The notes under the pieces are model-generated. The model searched no databases. It was not told the DNA's origin and was given only the letters and a program-made list of their open reading frames with translations. A DNA stretch of 64,000 nucleotides from Ruegeria atlantica (lineage in GTDB: Bacteria > Pseudomonadota > Alphaproteobacteria > Rhodobacterales > Rhodobacteraceae), in NCBI GenBank assembly GCA_013032095.1, contig WQBJ01000009.1:1-64000 (forward strand). Direction: 5' to 3'. Made by a program: the position numbers and the translations under genes. This document shows, piece after piece, positions 1-8,781 of the stretch; within the stretch, counting starts at the first letter, position 1, and every line of letters begins with the position of its first letter.

Positions 1-7
1 CAGAGTG

Positions 8-50
8 TGACACTTCTACTTTGCAGATGTGGGACACTTTAACTTTGCGG
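8..50. mobile_element. Terminal repeats of an IS21-like element (one end only)
   Basis: Two tandem copies of a related 19-base unit lie at 8-26 (TGACACTTCTACTTTGCAG) and 32-50 (GGACACTTTAACTTTGCGG). Multiple short repeats of this kind, based on ACACTTNNACTTTGC, are typical of the ends of IS21-family insertion sequences, where they bind the IstA transposase. The body of the element would lie to the left of the window; no istA or istB coding sequence is visible here. It could be a live element or a solitary end left by a deletion. The family call is by resemblance only. Confidence 0.5.
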
Positions 51-120
51 GTACAGTGTGAAAGCCGGTAATCCATCTTATGTTAAAATACAGGTGTGAG
101 TTAGCTTGATGGTTTTACAG

Positions 121-420
121 TCAGAAACCCTGCTTGAGCATATCAATAGCTATTGTGATCTGGTCGAACTCGTCGCTTAAATTTCCCACTTGGGATTTCA
201 AGACCCCAAGGGGTATGGCCGCCAGAAACTGAGTTACCATGACAACTCGTTCACCTTGGACTTCGAAAACCGGATTGAGACGAGTCGCAGGCTTCGGGGC
301 CTCCGATATTGGCAGTAGCGGCACCACAACACGCGTATTCAGATCACTCAGGAGGTCCGTCTGGACGTCCAACAAAAAGCCATCACCGGATGGATTGGGG
401 AATACATCGTATTTCGGCAT
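121..420 (-). CDS. ccdB: CcdB-family toxin
   Basis: This 99-residue protein has the CcdB fold signature: an N-terminal MPKYDVFPNP strand, a central VVVPLLP strand and a C-terminal helix (DQITIAIDML). CcdB poisons DNA gyrase subunit A when its antitoxin is lost. It starts on the last base of ccdA (TGATG overlap), so the two are translationally coupled and antitoxin is made first. In F-plasmid CcdB the last three residues Trp-Gly-Ile are needed for gyrase poisoning; here the chain ends KQGF, so the Trp is not conserved and target or potency may differ. It lies next to an IS end, a common setting for chromosomal toxin-antitoxin pairs. Confidence 0.85.
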   Translation of the reverse strand: MPKYDVFPNPSGDGFLLDVQTDLLSDLNTRVVVPLLPISEAPKPATRLNPVFEVQGERVVMVTQFLAAIPLGVLKSQVGNLSDEFDQITIAIDMLKQGF

Positions 421-650
421 CAGAACTGTCGAAAGTTATCCAAAGGCAACCCATTCTTCTCAACATAGGAATTGGAACTTTTAAGAGCCGACGCATTTTC
501 CGCTTTCCACTGTTCAGCTTTTGCTGCTGCAACTGCTGCACGCACCCCCTCCTCCGCTGCGCGAGAAAGGTTCACTTTCAGCGACTTGGCTTCAGCCAAC
601 AAAGCACTGTCGAGCGACAGATTGGTCGGTTTTCTGGAATGTGCGTTCAT
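420..650 (-). CDS. ccdA: CcdA-family antitoxin
   Basis: This 76-residue protein is the antitoxin partner of the downstream ccdB. The N-terminus (KPTNLSLDSALLAEAKSLKVNLSRAAEEG) is a ribbon-helix-helix DNA-binding region, expected to dimerise and bind the operon's own promoter. The C-terminal third, with NGLPLDNFRQF, matches the flexible tail of CcdA that wraps CcdB. The order (antitoxin first, one-base overlap with the toxin) and size are those of the family. Autorepression by the CcdA-CcdB complex is expected from the family but no operator was identified by eye. Confidence 0.85.
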   Translation of the reverse strand: MNAHSRKPTNLSLDSALLAEAKSLKVNLSRAAEEGVRAAVAAAKAEQWKAENASALKSSNSYVEKNGLPLDNFRQF

Positions 651-1253
651 GCGATGGACCTCAATTTGTGGTTAAAATACCCGCACAAAACATGCGCGTC
701 AAATGTGCGCACACTCGCAACGCAACATTTAAGATCCAATGACCCTAAGTTCTGGCTTTGATGCCCGCAAAAAATTTTACTCTAGTGAACCGGTTGCCAG
801 ATTTTAGTTGGATCAAAGCCAGTCATGGATGCAGCCTTTTTCATGGTCGTCATGGTCTAATTGACGGCATCAGGGTTGACCGAAGACCCCGGTCAGGACC
901 TATGCGGAGCGTCCGATTGCTTGGAGCGCATGTTCTGCAACTCATCAGAGCGGCTGTCACCTTTGTTTGCCGTCAATTTGGTCATGCTTCCCTCACCCTT
1001 CCTGGAAGCATTCTTGTCACGTGCTTCATCTCTGCGCGATTTTTTGGCGCAGACATTATGACATTAGGATCTTCAAACTTTCACTATGGCGTTGCCACAC
1101 CCACCTTTTGGCAGCGGCGTTTGACTTGGTTAAGGAAAACGACCTCGCATTTGTCGGACGCTTTGCGGAATTTGAGCACTCGGGAAACCCGTGTGCGACT
1201 GACACTGAATTGTTGACCTTCGATATGATCGCATCTGGTCTACACAACACGGG
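651..1253. other. Intergenic stretch without a recognisable gene
   Basis: About 600 bases separate ccdA from the EamA transporter. Open frames of 60-150 codons exist on both strands but none gives a recognisable protein, none has a convincing ribosome binding site, and their residue composition (many His, Cys, Arg, Phe) looks like chance translation. The promoter of ccdAB must lie at its left end. The stretch may be eroded foreign DNA associated with the neighbouring IS end and toxin-antitoxin pair. Confidence 0.4.
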
Positions 1254-2207
1254 TCAGAGCCAGTTTCTTGCTGCTTTACCAGATCGCGATTTCGGCTTCT
1301 GGGCACCGCCCGTCAAGTTTGTCTGAAGTGCAACTGTAACGCCTATCACGAGAAACACGCCAGGCCATGTTGTCAGCGGAGGCTGTATGTCTCCGAACGC
1401 AAGGCCAATGAGCAGCACCAACACCGGATTCAGAAAAGTGTAGGCCGCAACGCGGGTCGGCCCGATCATCGTGGTGCTCCACTGAAACACAAAAAACGTG
1501 ACGATCGTGGTGAAAATCGACAGATAGGTGATCCCAACCCAGACGCTGCCGGGGACGGCGGTCCATTGAACGTCGCTCAATTTGGGAAACGCCAACAGGA
1601 ACAACCAAATCGTGCCCGTTGCCAGAATCCAGAATGTCATTTGGGCCATCGGCTCACCCCGATGCAAGACTTTTACCAATGTCGTGTACGTGGCCAACGC
1701 GATCGTACCGGCTAAAAAAAGGATATCCCCGGCACCGATCCGTAGCGACAAGAACGCCGAAAGATCACCCCGGAAGACGATCCAAGTCGCTCCAACAGCT
1801 CCGATAGGCAGCAAAACACGCGCTGATAACGACATCTTCTCGTGCAGCAATACTGCGGCAACGGCTGCCGTGATGAATGGGTTCAAGGCAAATATCGCCG
1901 CCGTGTTCAACGGGGTCGTCAGGCGGAGAGATGTAAACATGAACCAAAAAAACGTAACCAAAAGAAAGCTCAGAAGGCTATAGCGCAGCAGATCGCGAAG
2001 GTTTGGTCGACTCAACCCGTATCGACAGGCGACGATGGGGCCAAACAGCGCTGTTGCCAGGGCAAAGCGAATAAAGGTGAGGACTCCACTGTCGAGGTGG
2101 CCTGTGATTGCCGCCACGACCGGGAAGGACGTTGCCACCAGAAACGCCGCCCCCAACATTAGGCCATGAACCTGCCACGCTGAACCAGAGGATTGATGTG
2201 CCGACAT
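1254..2207 (-). CDS. DMT-superfamily (EamA) transporter
   Basis: This 317-residue protein is an integral membrane carrier with about ten hydrophobic segments in two homologous EamA halves, the usual architecture of the drug/metabolite transporter superfamily. The first half begins near residue 15 (LMLGAAFLVATSFPVVAAITG) and the second near residue 160 (GAGDILFLAGTIALATYTTLVK). The second half ends with the typical PTRVAAYTFLNPVLVLLIGL motif. Such proteins export amino acids or metabolites, but the substrate cannot be told. It lies 8 bases downstream of a nitroreductase gene and is probably co-transcribed with it from the promoter shared with the divergent LysR gene. Confidence 0.85.
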   Translation of the reverse strand: MSAHQSSGSAWQVHGLMLGAAFLVATSFPVVAAITGHLDSGVLTFIRFALATALFGPIVACRYGLSRPNLRDLLRYSLLSFLLVTFFWFMFTSLRLTTPLNTAAIFALNPFITAAVAAVLLHEKMSLSARVLLPIGAVGATWIVFRGDLSAFLSLRIGAGDILFLAGTIALATYTTLVKVLHRGEPMAQMTFWILATGTIWLFLLAFPKLSDVQWTAVPGSVWVGITYLSIFTTIVTFFVFQWSTTMIGPTRVAAYTFLNPVLVLLIGLAFGDIQPPLTTWPGVFLVIGVTVALQTNLTGGAQKPKSRSGKAARNWL

Positions 2208-2215
2208 GATGCCCC

Positions 2216-2830
2216 CTATTCCGCCGCGATCACATTGAAACGTTCTGGAAAGGGGCCTGCGAAGGCCATCTGCTCCAACGGTCGCCGGCCACTCGGCACT
2301 TCTCGTGCTTTCAAATCGTCCGCCAGATTTGCAGCTTCGGCACGGCGTCCAATCGTAATCCCGACTTCCAGATTAAAGCGTTTAGGCAAATCCAGCACTT
2401 TCGAGGCATTCTCGAAATCCAGACCTGCCATTGCATGTGCCGCATATCCAAAGGAGGTGGCTTGCAGTGCAATTTGCATCCAGGCCGCACCGGCATCAAA
2501 ACTATGGTATTTCGAATGGGTCATGGGGCGGGTTTCATCACCCGGCATGACCGTATCCGATAGTAAGAAAATCAAGGCCGAAGCCTCGCCCGCCCATCGC
2601 TGATTGAACGGATCGAGCAGTGACAGGAAACTCTGCCAATTCGTGTCGCCCCGCAAGGCGTAGAGGAACCTCCAAGGTTGGACGTTGTAGGCAGATGGTG
2701 CCCAGCGGCCTGCTTCAAGGATGGTAAGCAAATCCGCTACCGGCAAATCCGAGGCATCGTATGCGCGTGGCGACCAACGCGACAGAAACAATGGTGCGAT
2801 TGGGTGATCTGGAGTTCTTGCGGGGGACAT
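2216..2830 (-). CDS. Nitroreductase-family FMN oxidoreductase
   Basis: This 204-residue protein has the flavin-binding N-terminal pattern of nitroreductases (SRWSPRAYDASDLP, then ILEAGRWAPSAYNVQPWRF at about residues 37-55). A later AGAAWMQIALQATSFGYAAHAM segment forms the dimer and FMN pocket. Family members use NAD(P)H to reduce nitro groups, quinones or enones as FMN homodimers in the cytosol. The natural substrate is not evident. It is the first gene of a two-gene minus-strand unit with the EamA carrier and is divergent from a LysR regulator that likely controls it. Confidence 0.85.
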   Translation of the reverse strand: MSPARTPDHPIAPLFLSRWSPRAYDASDLPVADLLTILEAGRWAPSAYNVQPWRFLYALRGDTNWQSFLSLLDPFNQRWAGEASALIFLLSDTVMPGDETRPMTHSKYHSFDAGAAWMQIALQATSFGYAAHAMAGLDFENASKVLDLPKRFNLEVGITIGRRAEAANLADDLKAREVPSGRRPLEQMAFAGPFPERFNVIAAE

Positions 2831-2922
2831 ATCGGGCTCTCCTGTCTGACTGAATTTCAGGCTCGACTAGAGATTTACGCCCTTTCCCAATGGTAGATAA
2901 TACGACAATTGATAGCTAAAGA

Positions 2923-2939
2923 ATTCACTGATAGTGAAT
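2923..2939. promoter_or_regulatory. Perfect inverted repeat, likely LysR operator
   Basis: ATTCACT, a 3-base spacer and AGTGAAT form a perfect dyad in the divergent promoter between the nitroreductase and LysR genes, only 4 bases before the LysR ATG at 2944. Its position fits an autoregulatory LysR-type site (T-N11-A core). It occupies the place where a Shine-Dalgarno sequence would be, so repressor binding and translation initiation share the same bases. Confidence 0.5.
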
Positions 2940-2943
2940 AATA

Positions 2944-3864
2944 ATGGACCGCATGACCGCCCTCACCGTGTTTAGAACTGTTGCCGATCTCGGCAGCTTT
3001 GCCGCCGCCGCCCGCCAACTGGGCTTATCTCCCGCAGCAGTCAGCAAGAATATCAACGAGCTTGAAGCCCACCTGTCCACGCGTCTGATCCATCGAACGA
3101 CGCGCCGGATGAGCTTGACCGAGGCCGGAACGCTGTATTTTGAACGTGTGTCCCGCGTGCTTGATGATCTGGAAGAAGCTGAAGGCACACTGTTGGCCGG
3201 TCAGGACTATCCCAATGGGACACTGCGCGTCAGCGCTCCGATGACCGTCACACTTGTCAGCCTTTCGAACGCCATTCCAAGATTTCTGCATTGCTATCCT
3301 GATCTGACACTGGACCTGAATCTAGATGACCGCCGTGTAAATCTGATCGAGGAAGGCTTCGACGTTGCCCTGCGCGGCAGCGATAATCTGGAAGATTCCA
3401 GCCTTATCGCGCGCAAATTGAAGACCATGGATCATGTCCTGTGCGGCGCTCCATCCTATTTCGAAAAGTATGGATGGCCCGAACACCCACAGGACTTGAC
3501 CCGCCATAACTGCATTCAGTTCAGCTTGTCGGGTCATGCCACGAAGTGGTCCTTCCGCCGAGACAACAAAACCGAAAACGTGGCGATCAGAGGCCGCTAC
3601 CGGGTGTCTTCAAGCATCGCTGTTCGCGATGCTCTGCGGGCTGGATTCGGCCTTAGCCTGATCCCCCACATGTATGTTGCAGATGATCTGGCCAAGGGCC
3701 GTCTGTGCGCTGCGCTGGAAAGCTGGAAACCAAACGAAACCGCGCTTTATGCTGTATATCCGTCCCGACGCTACGTAGATTCAAAAGTGCGTGTTTTCCT
3801 CGACTTTCTGGTCGAAGAACTGTCACGAAAATCAGACGCGAAGCCCGAAGTCTCTGGACCATGA
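2944..3864 (+). CDS. LysR-family transcriptional regulator
   Basis: This 306-residue regulator starts with the LysR winged helix-turn-helix (FAAAARQLGLSPAAVSKNINELE at about residues 18-40). An effector-binding domain follows from residue 90, of the subgroup typified by DsdC/AaeR-like proteins with a RFLHCYPDLTLDLNLDDRRV strand. The start ATGGACCGCATGACC is canonical for the family. It is divergent from the nitroreductase-EamA unit, which it probably controls; the inducer is unknown. A perfect inverted repeat abuts its start codon. No clear Shine-Dalgarno is present. Confidence 0.9.
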   Translation: MDRMTALTVFRTVADLGSFAAAARQLGLSPAAVSKNINELEAHLSTRLIHRTTRRMSLTEAGTLYFERVSRVLDDLEEAEGTLLAGQDYPNGTLRVSAPMTVTLVSLSNAIPRFLHCYPDLTLDLNLDDRRVNLIEEGFDVALRGSDNLEDSSLIARKLKTMDHVLCGAPSYFEKYGWPEHPQDLTRHNCIQFSLSGHATKWSFRRDNKTENVAIRGRYRVSSSIAVRDALRAGFGLSLIPHMYVADDLAKGRLCAALESWKPNETALYAVYPSRRYVDSKVRVFLDFLVEELSRKSDAKPEVSGP

Positions 3865-4051
3865 TGCCCTGATAACTCGCCCCGACCAAACGGGAGTGAC
3901 GATTTCAAACAGATCTGGCGCGGCTTCTTGGATTGGAAGCGGTAAAAGGCCTACGTCCCTGCCCGCTTCATCTATCGGTGTTCGTCCTCAAACAGCCCGA
4001 CGCCAATCGAGATGGTGAGGCGTAACCTCGACCTTCAACAGAAGTATTGCT

Positions 4052-5500
4052 CTAAACGCTCAAGCAGCAGTATTTCAGTTCAAGGTAGTCGTCGATCCCA
4101 TACTTTGAACCCTCACGTCCCAGACCGCTTTCCTTGATCCCGCCAAACGGGGCCACTTCGGTGGAAATGAGGCCAGTGTTGACGCCAACCATTCCGTATT
4201 CGAGCTCTTCCATGAACCGCCAGGCCTGCGACAGATTCTGCGTATAGACATAGGACGCCAGACCAAACTCGGTGTCATTGGCTGCGGCGATCGCCTCGGC
4301 TATGTCCGCAAACCGGAATACCGGGGCCAGAGGGCCAAATGTCTCTTCCCGAGCGACAGCCATATCGGACGTGACACCGGTGATCACCGTCGGTTGGAAA
4401 AACGTCCCGCCCAGTTCATGTGCAGTACCGCCGATCATGACAGAACCACCCTTGGCAACCGCGTCGTCGATATGCTCTCGCACCTTCGTAACTGCGGCTG
4501 GGGTGATAAGCGGCCCGATGACGGACCCGTCTACGAAGCCATCGCCTACTGACAAGGACGCAACAGCAGCGCTCAGCCGGTCGACAAAGGCGTTGTGGAT
4601 GCTGTCCTGCACATAGATGCGATTGGTGCAGACGCAGGTTTGTCCGGCGTTGCGGAATTTCGAGATCATCGCCCCTTCGACCGCCTTGTCCAGATTGGCA
4701 TCGTCGCACACGATGAAGGGCGCGTTACCACCAAGCTCCAATGAGAGCTTTTTGATCTGCGCCGCCCCCTGCTCCATCAGGATTTTGCCGACGCGGGTCG
4801 ATCCGGTGAAGCTGATCTTGCGCATGATCGGGTTCTCGCAAAAGGCTTTGCCGACCCCAACTCCGTCCGTGGACGTAACCACAGAAAACACGCCCGGCGG
4901 GATACCGGCCTCTTCCCCTAGCCGCGCCATGGCAAGCGCCGACAGAGGCGTTTCCGCAGCAGGTTTCACCACCATCGCACAGCCTGCCGCCAGTGCCGGG
5001 GCAACTTTGCGGGCAATCATCGCATTAGGGAAATTCCACGGAGTAATGGCCCCGACAACGCCGACGGGTTGTTTGATGACCATGATACGCTTGTCGCGCT
5101 GATGGCCCGGAATGGTATCGCCATAGACGCGCTTTGCTTCTTCGCCGAACCATTCAACAAAGCTGGCCCCATAGAGGATTTCACCTTTGGCCTCGGCCAG
5201 CGGTTTGCCCATCTCTGCCGTCAGGATCGCACCCAGATCGTCAACATAGGCAACCATAAGGTCAAACCACTTGCGCAGGATTGCCGCACGCTCCTTCCCG
5301 GTACGCCGCGCCCAGTCTTTCTGCGCCTGCTCGGCCGCTTGGATTGCCGCGTGCGCGTCGTCGGTAGAGCAATCGGCTACCCGCGCCAAGAGCGCGCCAG
5401 TCGAAGGGTTCGTTACATCAAAACGGGTCTCGCGCTGAACCCATTCTCCGTTCAGGTACGCGGTGTCGATCAAAAGGTCGGATCGGTTCAAAGGCAGCAT
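4052..5500 (-). CDS. tgnE: Succinate-semialdehyde dehydrogenase (TgnE/GabD-like)
   Basis: This 482-residue protein is an NAD(P)-dependent succinate-semialdehyde dehydrogenase of the GabD family. The N-terminus LIDTAYLNGEW, the ITPWNFPNAMIARK cofactor region, the catalytic Glu255 in LELGGNAP and the catalytic Cys289 in GQTCVC are all present, and the second Cys291 is typical of GabD. It oxidises succinate semialdehyde to succinate. It lies last in the minus-strand operon, after a BCCT carrier and an intrinsic terminator. In the trigonelline pathway of Acinetobacter baylyi the last step is this reaction (TgnE), which fits the context; GABA catabolism is the alternative, but no transaminase is nearby. 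Confidence 0.88.
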   Translation of the reverse strand: MLPLNRSDLLIDTAYLNGEWVQRETRFDVTNPSTGALLARVADCSTDDAHAAIQAAEQAQKDWARRTGKERAAILRKWFDLMVAYVDDLGAILTAEMGKPLAEAKGEILYGASFVEWFGEEAKRVYGDTIPGHQRDKRIMVIKQPVGVVGAITPWNFPNAMIARKVAPALAAGCAMVVKPAAETPLSALAMARLGEEAGIPPGVFSVVTSTDGVGVGKAFCENPIMRKISFTGSTRVGKILMEQGAAQIKKLSLELGGNAPFIVCDDANLDKAVEGAMISKFRNAGQTCVCTNRIYVQDSIHNAFVDRLSAAVASLSVGDGFVDGSVIGPLITPAAVTKVREHIDDAVAKGGSVMIGGTAHELGGTFFQPTVITGVTSDMAVAREETFGPLAPVFRFADIAEAIAAANDTEFGLASYVYTQNLSQAWRFMEELEYGMVGVNTGLISTEVAPFGGIKESGLGREGSKYGIDDYLELKYCCLSV

Positions 5501-5521
5501 GGGTGTCTCCGGTCAGAGTAA

Positions 5522-5549
5522 AAACGGGCGAGACTGATCCCGCCCGTTT
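5522..5549 (-). terminator. Rho-independent terminator after the BCCT gene
   Basis: Read on the minus strand, AAACGGGCG and CGCCCGTTT form a 9-bp stem with a 10-base loop followed by more T residues. It lies between the BCCT gene and the succinate-semialdehyde dehydrogenase gene, so the dehydrogenase is either read through at reduced level or has its own promoter. Confidence 0.75.
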
Positions 5550-5569
5550 GTTGTGGTGTGAGTGGTGTC

Positions 5570-7237
5570 TTAGGCGTGCAGGTCGCCGTCTATTGCGGTG
5601 CCGTCAGGTGCCACCGCAGGGCTCGATGCAGCAGAGCTGTCCTCGACCAGCGATTTGATCACGCCCCAGGCCATCAGAACAACGAGGATCGAGATCGGCA
5701 GCGCCGCCGCAATTGCCGCTGTTTGCAGGGCGGACAGACCACCTGCTATCAACAGAACAGCCGCTACGAGACCCTGCGCTGTGCCCCAGACGATCCGGTG
5801 CAGCTTGGGCGGGTGGGCATTGCCCATGGACAGGATCGTGGTCACGACCAGCGTGCCCGAGTCCGAACTGGTGATGAACCAGGTGGCCAGCAGGAACGTG
5901 GCCAATGCCGAGACAATCCAGGACAGGGTGCCATTGGCCGCCAAAAGCTCGATGGTGCCATAGAGCGTGCCGCCCAGGTTCCAGCCATTGACCATTTCGA
6001 TCAGACCGGCAGTGCCAACACCCTCTGCTGCGTTCAGCTCGATGAACAGCGCATTGCCGCCAAAGATCGAGATCCAGATGAACGCCATCGTGGTGGGAAC
6101 GAACATGGCACCCAACATGAATTCGCGGATTGTGCGACCTTTCGAGATCCGCGCCACGAACATGCCGACAAACGGTGCCCAGCTCAGCCACCAGCCCCAG
6201 TAGAAGATGGTCCAACCACCCTGCCAGGCAACGTCACCCGGCTCGGACGCAGTCCAGAATCCCATCGACCACAGGCCCGTTGCATAGTCGCCTACTGCGT
6301 TCATGAAAAAACCGATCAGCCACTGAGTCGGACCTGCGAACAGAAAGAACAGCACCAGCAGGATCGACAGAATGATGTTCCATTCGGACAGAATCCGGAT
6401 GCCTTTGCCGATACCCGACACGGCGGACAGCGTGGCAATGATCGAGATTCCGATGACCAATACTACCTTCAGTGTGGTGCCCGTGCCGGTGTTGAACAGC
6501 ACGTTCAGACCTTCGGCCATCTGGGTTACGCCCAGACCCATCGAGGTCGCGATACCGAACACCGTGCCGAACACGGCCAGCAGGTCAACCGCGTGACCCG
6601 CCGGGCCATAGATGCGGTCACCCAAGATTGGGTACAACGCCGACCGGAAGGTCAGGGGCAGCTTTTTGCGGAACGCGAAATACCCCAATGCCAGACCGGT
6701 CATGGTGTAGATCGCCCAGCCGTGAAGGCCCCAGTGGAAGTTCGTGACCACAACTGCGTCAACCGCGCGCTGTACGTTCATTTCCGTGTGTCCGGCGGCA
6801 TCCGCGAACGGGTTGTTCGGATAGCCCCAGCCTGCCGCATTGTCGAAATAGAACAGCGGCTCGGCAATGCCGAAGAACAGGATGCCGATCGAGACACCTG
6901 CCGAGAACAACATGGCGAACCACGAGAAGTTGCTGAATTCAGGGCGGCTGTCATCGTCGCCTAGACGGATCGAACCGAACCGGCTGAACATCAGGAACAG
7001 ACAGACAAAGAACAGGATGACGACCGAACTGATGTAGTACCAGCTCAGCGCCCCTTCGACCCACGACCGCACGCCTTTGTAGACGCTGCTGGCGAAGTCG
7101 ACATTGAGAATAGTGAAGAGAACAAAGGCTGCAACCATCGCTTTGGATGCGATGCTCATCCCATTGTGCAGCCCTTTGAATACCCCCTTATCCGAGACCA
7201 GGTGGTCACCATTTTTGGGGGCTGGAGTTCCAGCCAT
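5570..7237 (-). CDS. BCCT-family betaine/choline/carnitine-type transporter
   Basis: This 555-residue membrane protein belongs to the betaine-carnitine-choline transporter family. The start at 7237 (MAGTPAPKNG) is chosen because GGGAGG sits 9 bases upstream; an upstream in-frame start would add 16 residues without a binding site. Family marks are the SAGVSIGILFFGIAEPL segment in TM3 and the FYWGWWLSWAPFVGMFVARI tryptophan-rich TM8 that forms the quaternary-ammonium box. The TM3 motif is GVSIG rather than the GMGIG of Na+-coupled BetP, so coupling is uncertain. Trigonelline is itself a betaine, and the gene sits directly downstream of a trigonelline-type oxygenase operon, so uptake of that compound is the natural inference. 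A strong terminator follows. Confidence 0.9.
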   Translation of the reverse strand: MAGTPAPKNGDHLVSDKGVFKGLHNGMSIASKAMVAAFVLFTILNVDFASSVYKGVRSWVEGALSWYYISSVVILFFVCLFLMFSRFGSIRLGDDDSRPEFSNFSWFAMLFSAGVSIGILFFGIAEPLFYFDNAAGWGYPNNPFADAAGHTEMNVQRAVDAVVVTNFHWGLHGWAIYTMTGLALGYFAFRKKLPLTFRSALYPILGDRIYGPAGHAVDLLAVFGTVFGIATSMGLGVTQMAEGLNVLFNTGTGTTLKVVLVIGISIIATLSAVSGIGKGIRILSEWNIILSILLVLFFLFAGPTQWLIGFFMNAVGDYATGLWSMGFWTASEPGDVAWQGGWTIFYWGWWLSWAPFVGMFVARISKGRTIREFMLGAMFVPTTMAFIWISIFGGNALFIELNAAEGVGTAGLIEMVNGWNLGGTLYGTIELLAANGTLSWIVSALATFLLATWFITSSDSGTLVVTTILSMGNAHPPKLHRIVWGTAQGLVAAVLLIAGGLSALQTAAIAAALPISILVVLMAWGVIKSLVEDSSAASSPAVAPDGTAIDGDLHA

Positions 7238-7303
7238 GTTCGTATTCCTCCCATTGATAGACGAACGTGCCGCGTGTCCTCGCACGCAGCGGGAAAGTTT
7301 GCG

Positions 7304-8767
7304 TCAGCGCATGACGAACGGATCCGGGATCGGATCGTCGCTGGTGCGCAACCAGACTGACTTGATCTTGGTGTAATCCAGCGCTGCCTGCAGACCGCCC
7401 TCACGACCATGGCCGGACAGGCCGTGGCCGCCAAACGGAGCGATGGGGCTGACGGCGCGATAGGTGTTGACCCAGACGATCCCGGCTCGAATGGCGCGGA
7501 TCATGCGATGGGCTCGGGTCAGGTTCTGGGTGAACAGGCCCGAGGCAAGCCCGAATTGGGTGTTGTTCGCGATGGCGATGGCCTCGGCTTCGGTCTCGAA
7601 AGACACGACCGACAGGACTGGACCGAAGAATTCGTTTGTCAGGCTGTCCGCGTCATGCACGTCCGAGCAATCCAGAATGGTCGGCGGGAAGTAGAACCCA
7701 TCGCGATCAATCGGGTGCCCCCCGGACACCAGCTTGGCCCCCTGCGCCACAGACCTATTGATCAGGTCTATGGCGTTGTCCCGCTGACGCAGGGTACAGA
7801 GCGGCCCAACTTCGGTGGCCATGTCATCAGGGGCGCCGACCACAATCGCCCCAGCTTTTGCTTTGAGGCGCGCCAGGAATTCATCCTTGATCGAGGCCTG
7901 AACCACAAGGCGCGATCCAGCTACGCAGCTTTGACCGGTGGCTGCGAAAATCCCTGACACCTGCGCATTTACAGCGCTTTCGAGATCGGCGTCTTCGAAC
8001 ACGATGAATGGAGACTTTCCGCCCAGTTCCAACGAGGTCGAGGCCAGGTTCTCAGCTGAGTTGCGCACGATGTGACGCGCGGTTTCCGGCCCGCCGGTAA
8101 AGGCGACATGAGCGACTTTAGGATGGCTGGTCAGGGTCGCGCCCGTGACCGGCCCGCCGGTAATGACGTTGAACACGCCTTTGGGGAACCCGGCCTGATC
8201 GAAGATGCGGGCAAATTCCAGCATCGGTGCTGGACCCTCTTCCGAGGCTTTCAATACAACGGTACAACCTGCTGCCAGTGCGGGGCCGATTTTCACCGCC
8301 GACAGGAACAGTTGAGAGTTCCAAGGCACCACAGCGGCCACAACACCGATTGGCTCGCGACGCAACCAGACCTCCATGTCCGGTTTGTCAATGGGCAGGT
8401 GGGCACCTTCGATCTTGTCGGCCAGACCAGCATAGTAGCGGTAGTAATCGGCGACATAAGCAATCTGCGCCGACGTCTCACGAATGATCTTGCCGGTATC
8501 GCGAGTTTCCAGCTCGGCCAGACGCGGAGCATTTTCGGAAATCAGGTCTGCCAATCGGGACAGCAACTTTCCACGCGCTGTCGGCGTCATCCCCGCCCAT
8601 TCCGGCGAGAAAAACGCGCGCTCAGCAGCCTCAACAGCCTGATTGACGTCTTCTGCGCTGGCCTCGGGCATCTTTGCCCAGACTGCGCCGGTGGCCGGGT
8701 CCAGACTGTCGAACTGGGTCGCACCATCCGAGAAGGTGCCGTCAATATACTGTTGAAACTGCTGCAT
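7304..8767 (-). CDS. tgnC: Aldehyde dehydrogenase, probable TgnC (MFMB dehydrogenase)
   Basis: This 487-residue protein is a complete NAD(P)-dependent aldehyde dehydrogenase with the cofactor region VVPWNSQLF, catalytic Glu247 in LELGGKSP and nucleophile Cys281 in GQSCVAG. It lies 14 bases downstream of the luciferase-type oxygenase. In the trigonelline pathway of A. baylyi, TgnC is an aldehyde dehydrogenase that oxidises the ring-opened product of TgnAB (a hydroxybutyrolactone in equilibrium with an aldehyde) to N-methylformamidomethylene-succinate. Position and family match that role. A general aldehyde dehydrogenase is the fallback reading. Confidence 0.82.
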   Translation of the reverse strand: MQQFQQYIDGTFSDGATQFDSLDPATGAVWAKMPEASAEDVNQAVEAAERAFFSPEWAGMTPTARGKLLSRLADLISENAPRLAELETRDTGKIIRETSAQIAYVADYYRYYAGLADKIEGAHLPIDKPDMEVWLRREPIGVVAAVVPWNSQLFLSAVKIGPALAAGCTVVLKASEEGPAPMLEFARIFDQAGFPKGVFNVITGGPVTGATLTSHPKVAHVAFTGGPETARHIVRNSAENLASTSLELGGKSPFIVFEDADLESAVNAQVSGIFAATGQSCVAGSRLVVQASIKDEFLARLKAKAGAIVVGAPDDMATEVGPLCTLRQRDNAIDLINRSVAQGAKLVSGGHPIDRDGFYFPPTILDCSDVHDADSLTNEFFGPVLSVVSFETEAEAIAIANNTQFGLASGLFTQNLTRAHRMIRAIRAGIVWVNTYRAVSPIAPFGGHGLSGHGREGGLQAALDYTKIKSVWLRTSDDPIPDPFVMR

Positions 8768-8781
8768 TTTAGGGCACCCCT

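Noticed and set aside
758-1326. Overlapping open frames of 119-152 codons between ccdA and the EamA gene
   Set aside because: No family resemblance, no ribosome binding sites and chance-like composition.
5558-6964. A 468-codon open frame on the plus strand, antisense to the BCCT gene
   Set aside because: Composition is rich in Arg, Gln, His and Asp with no recognisable family, and the opposite frame is a clear transporter. It is a shadow caused by GC-rich codon use.
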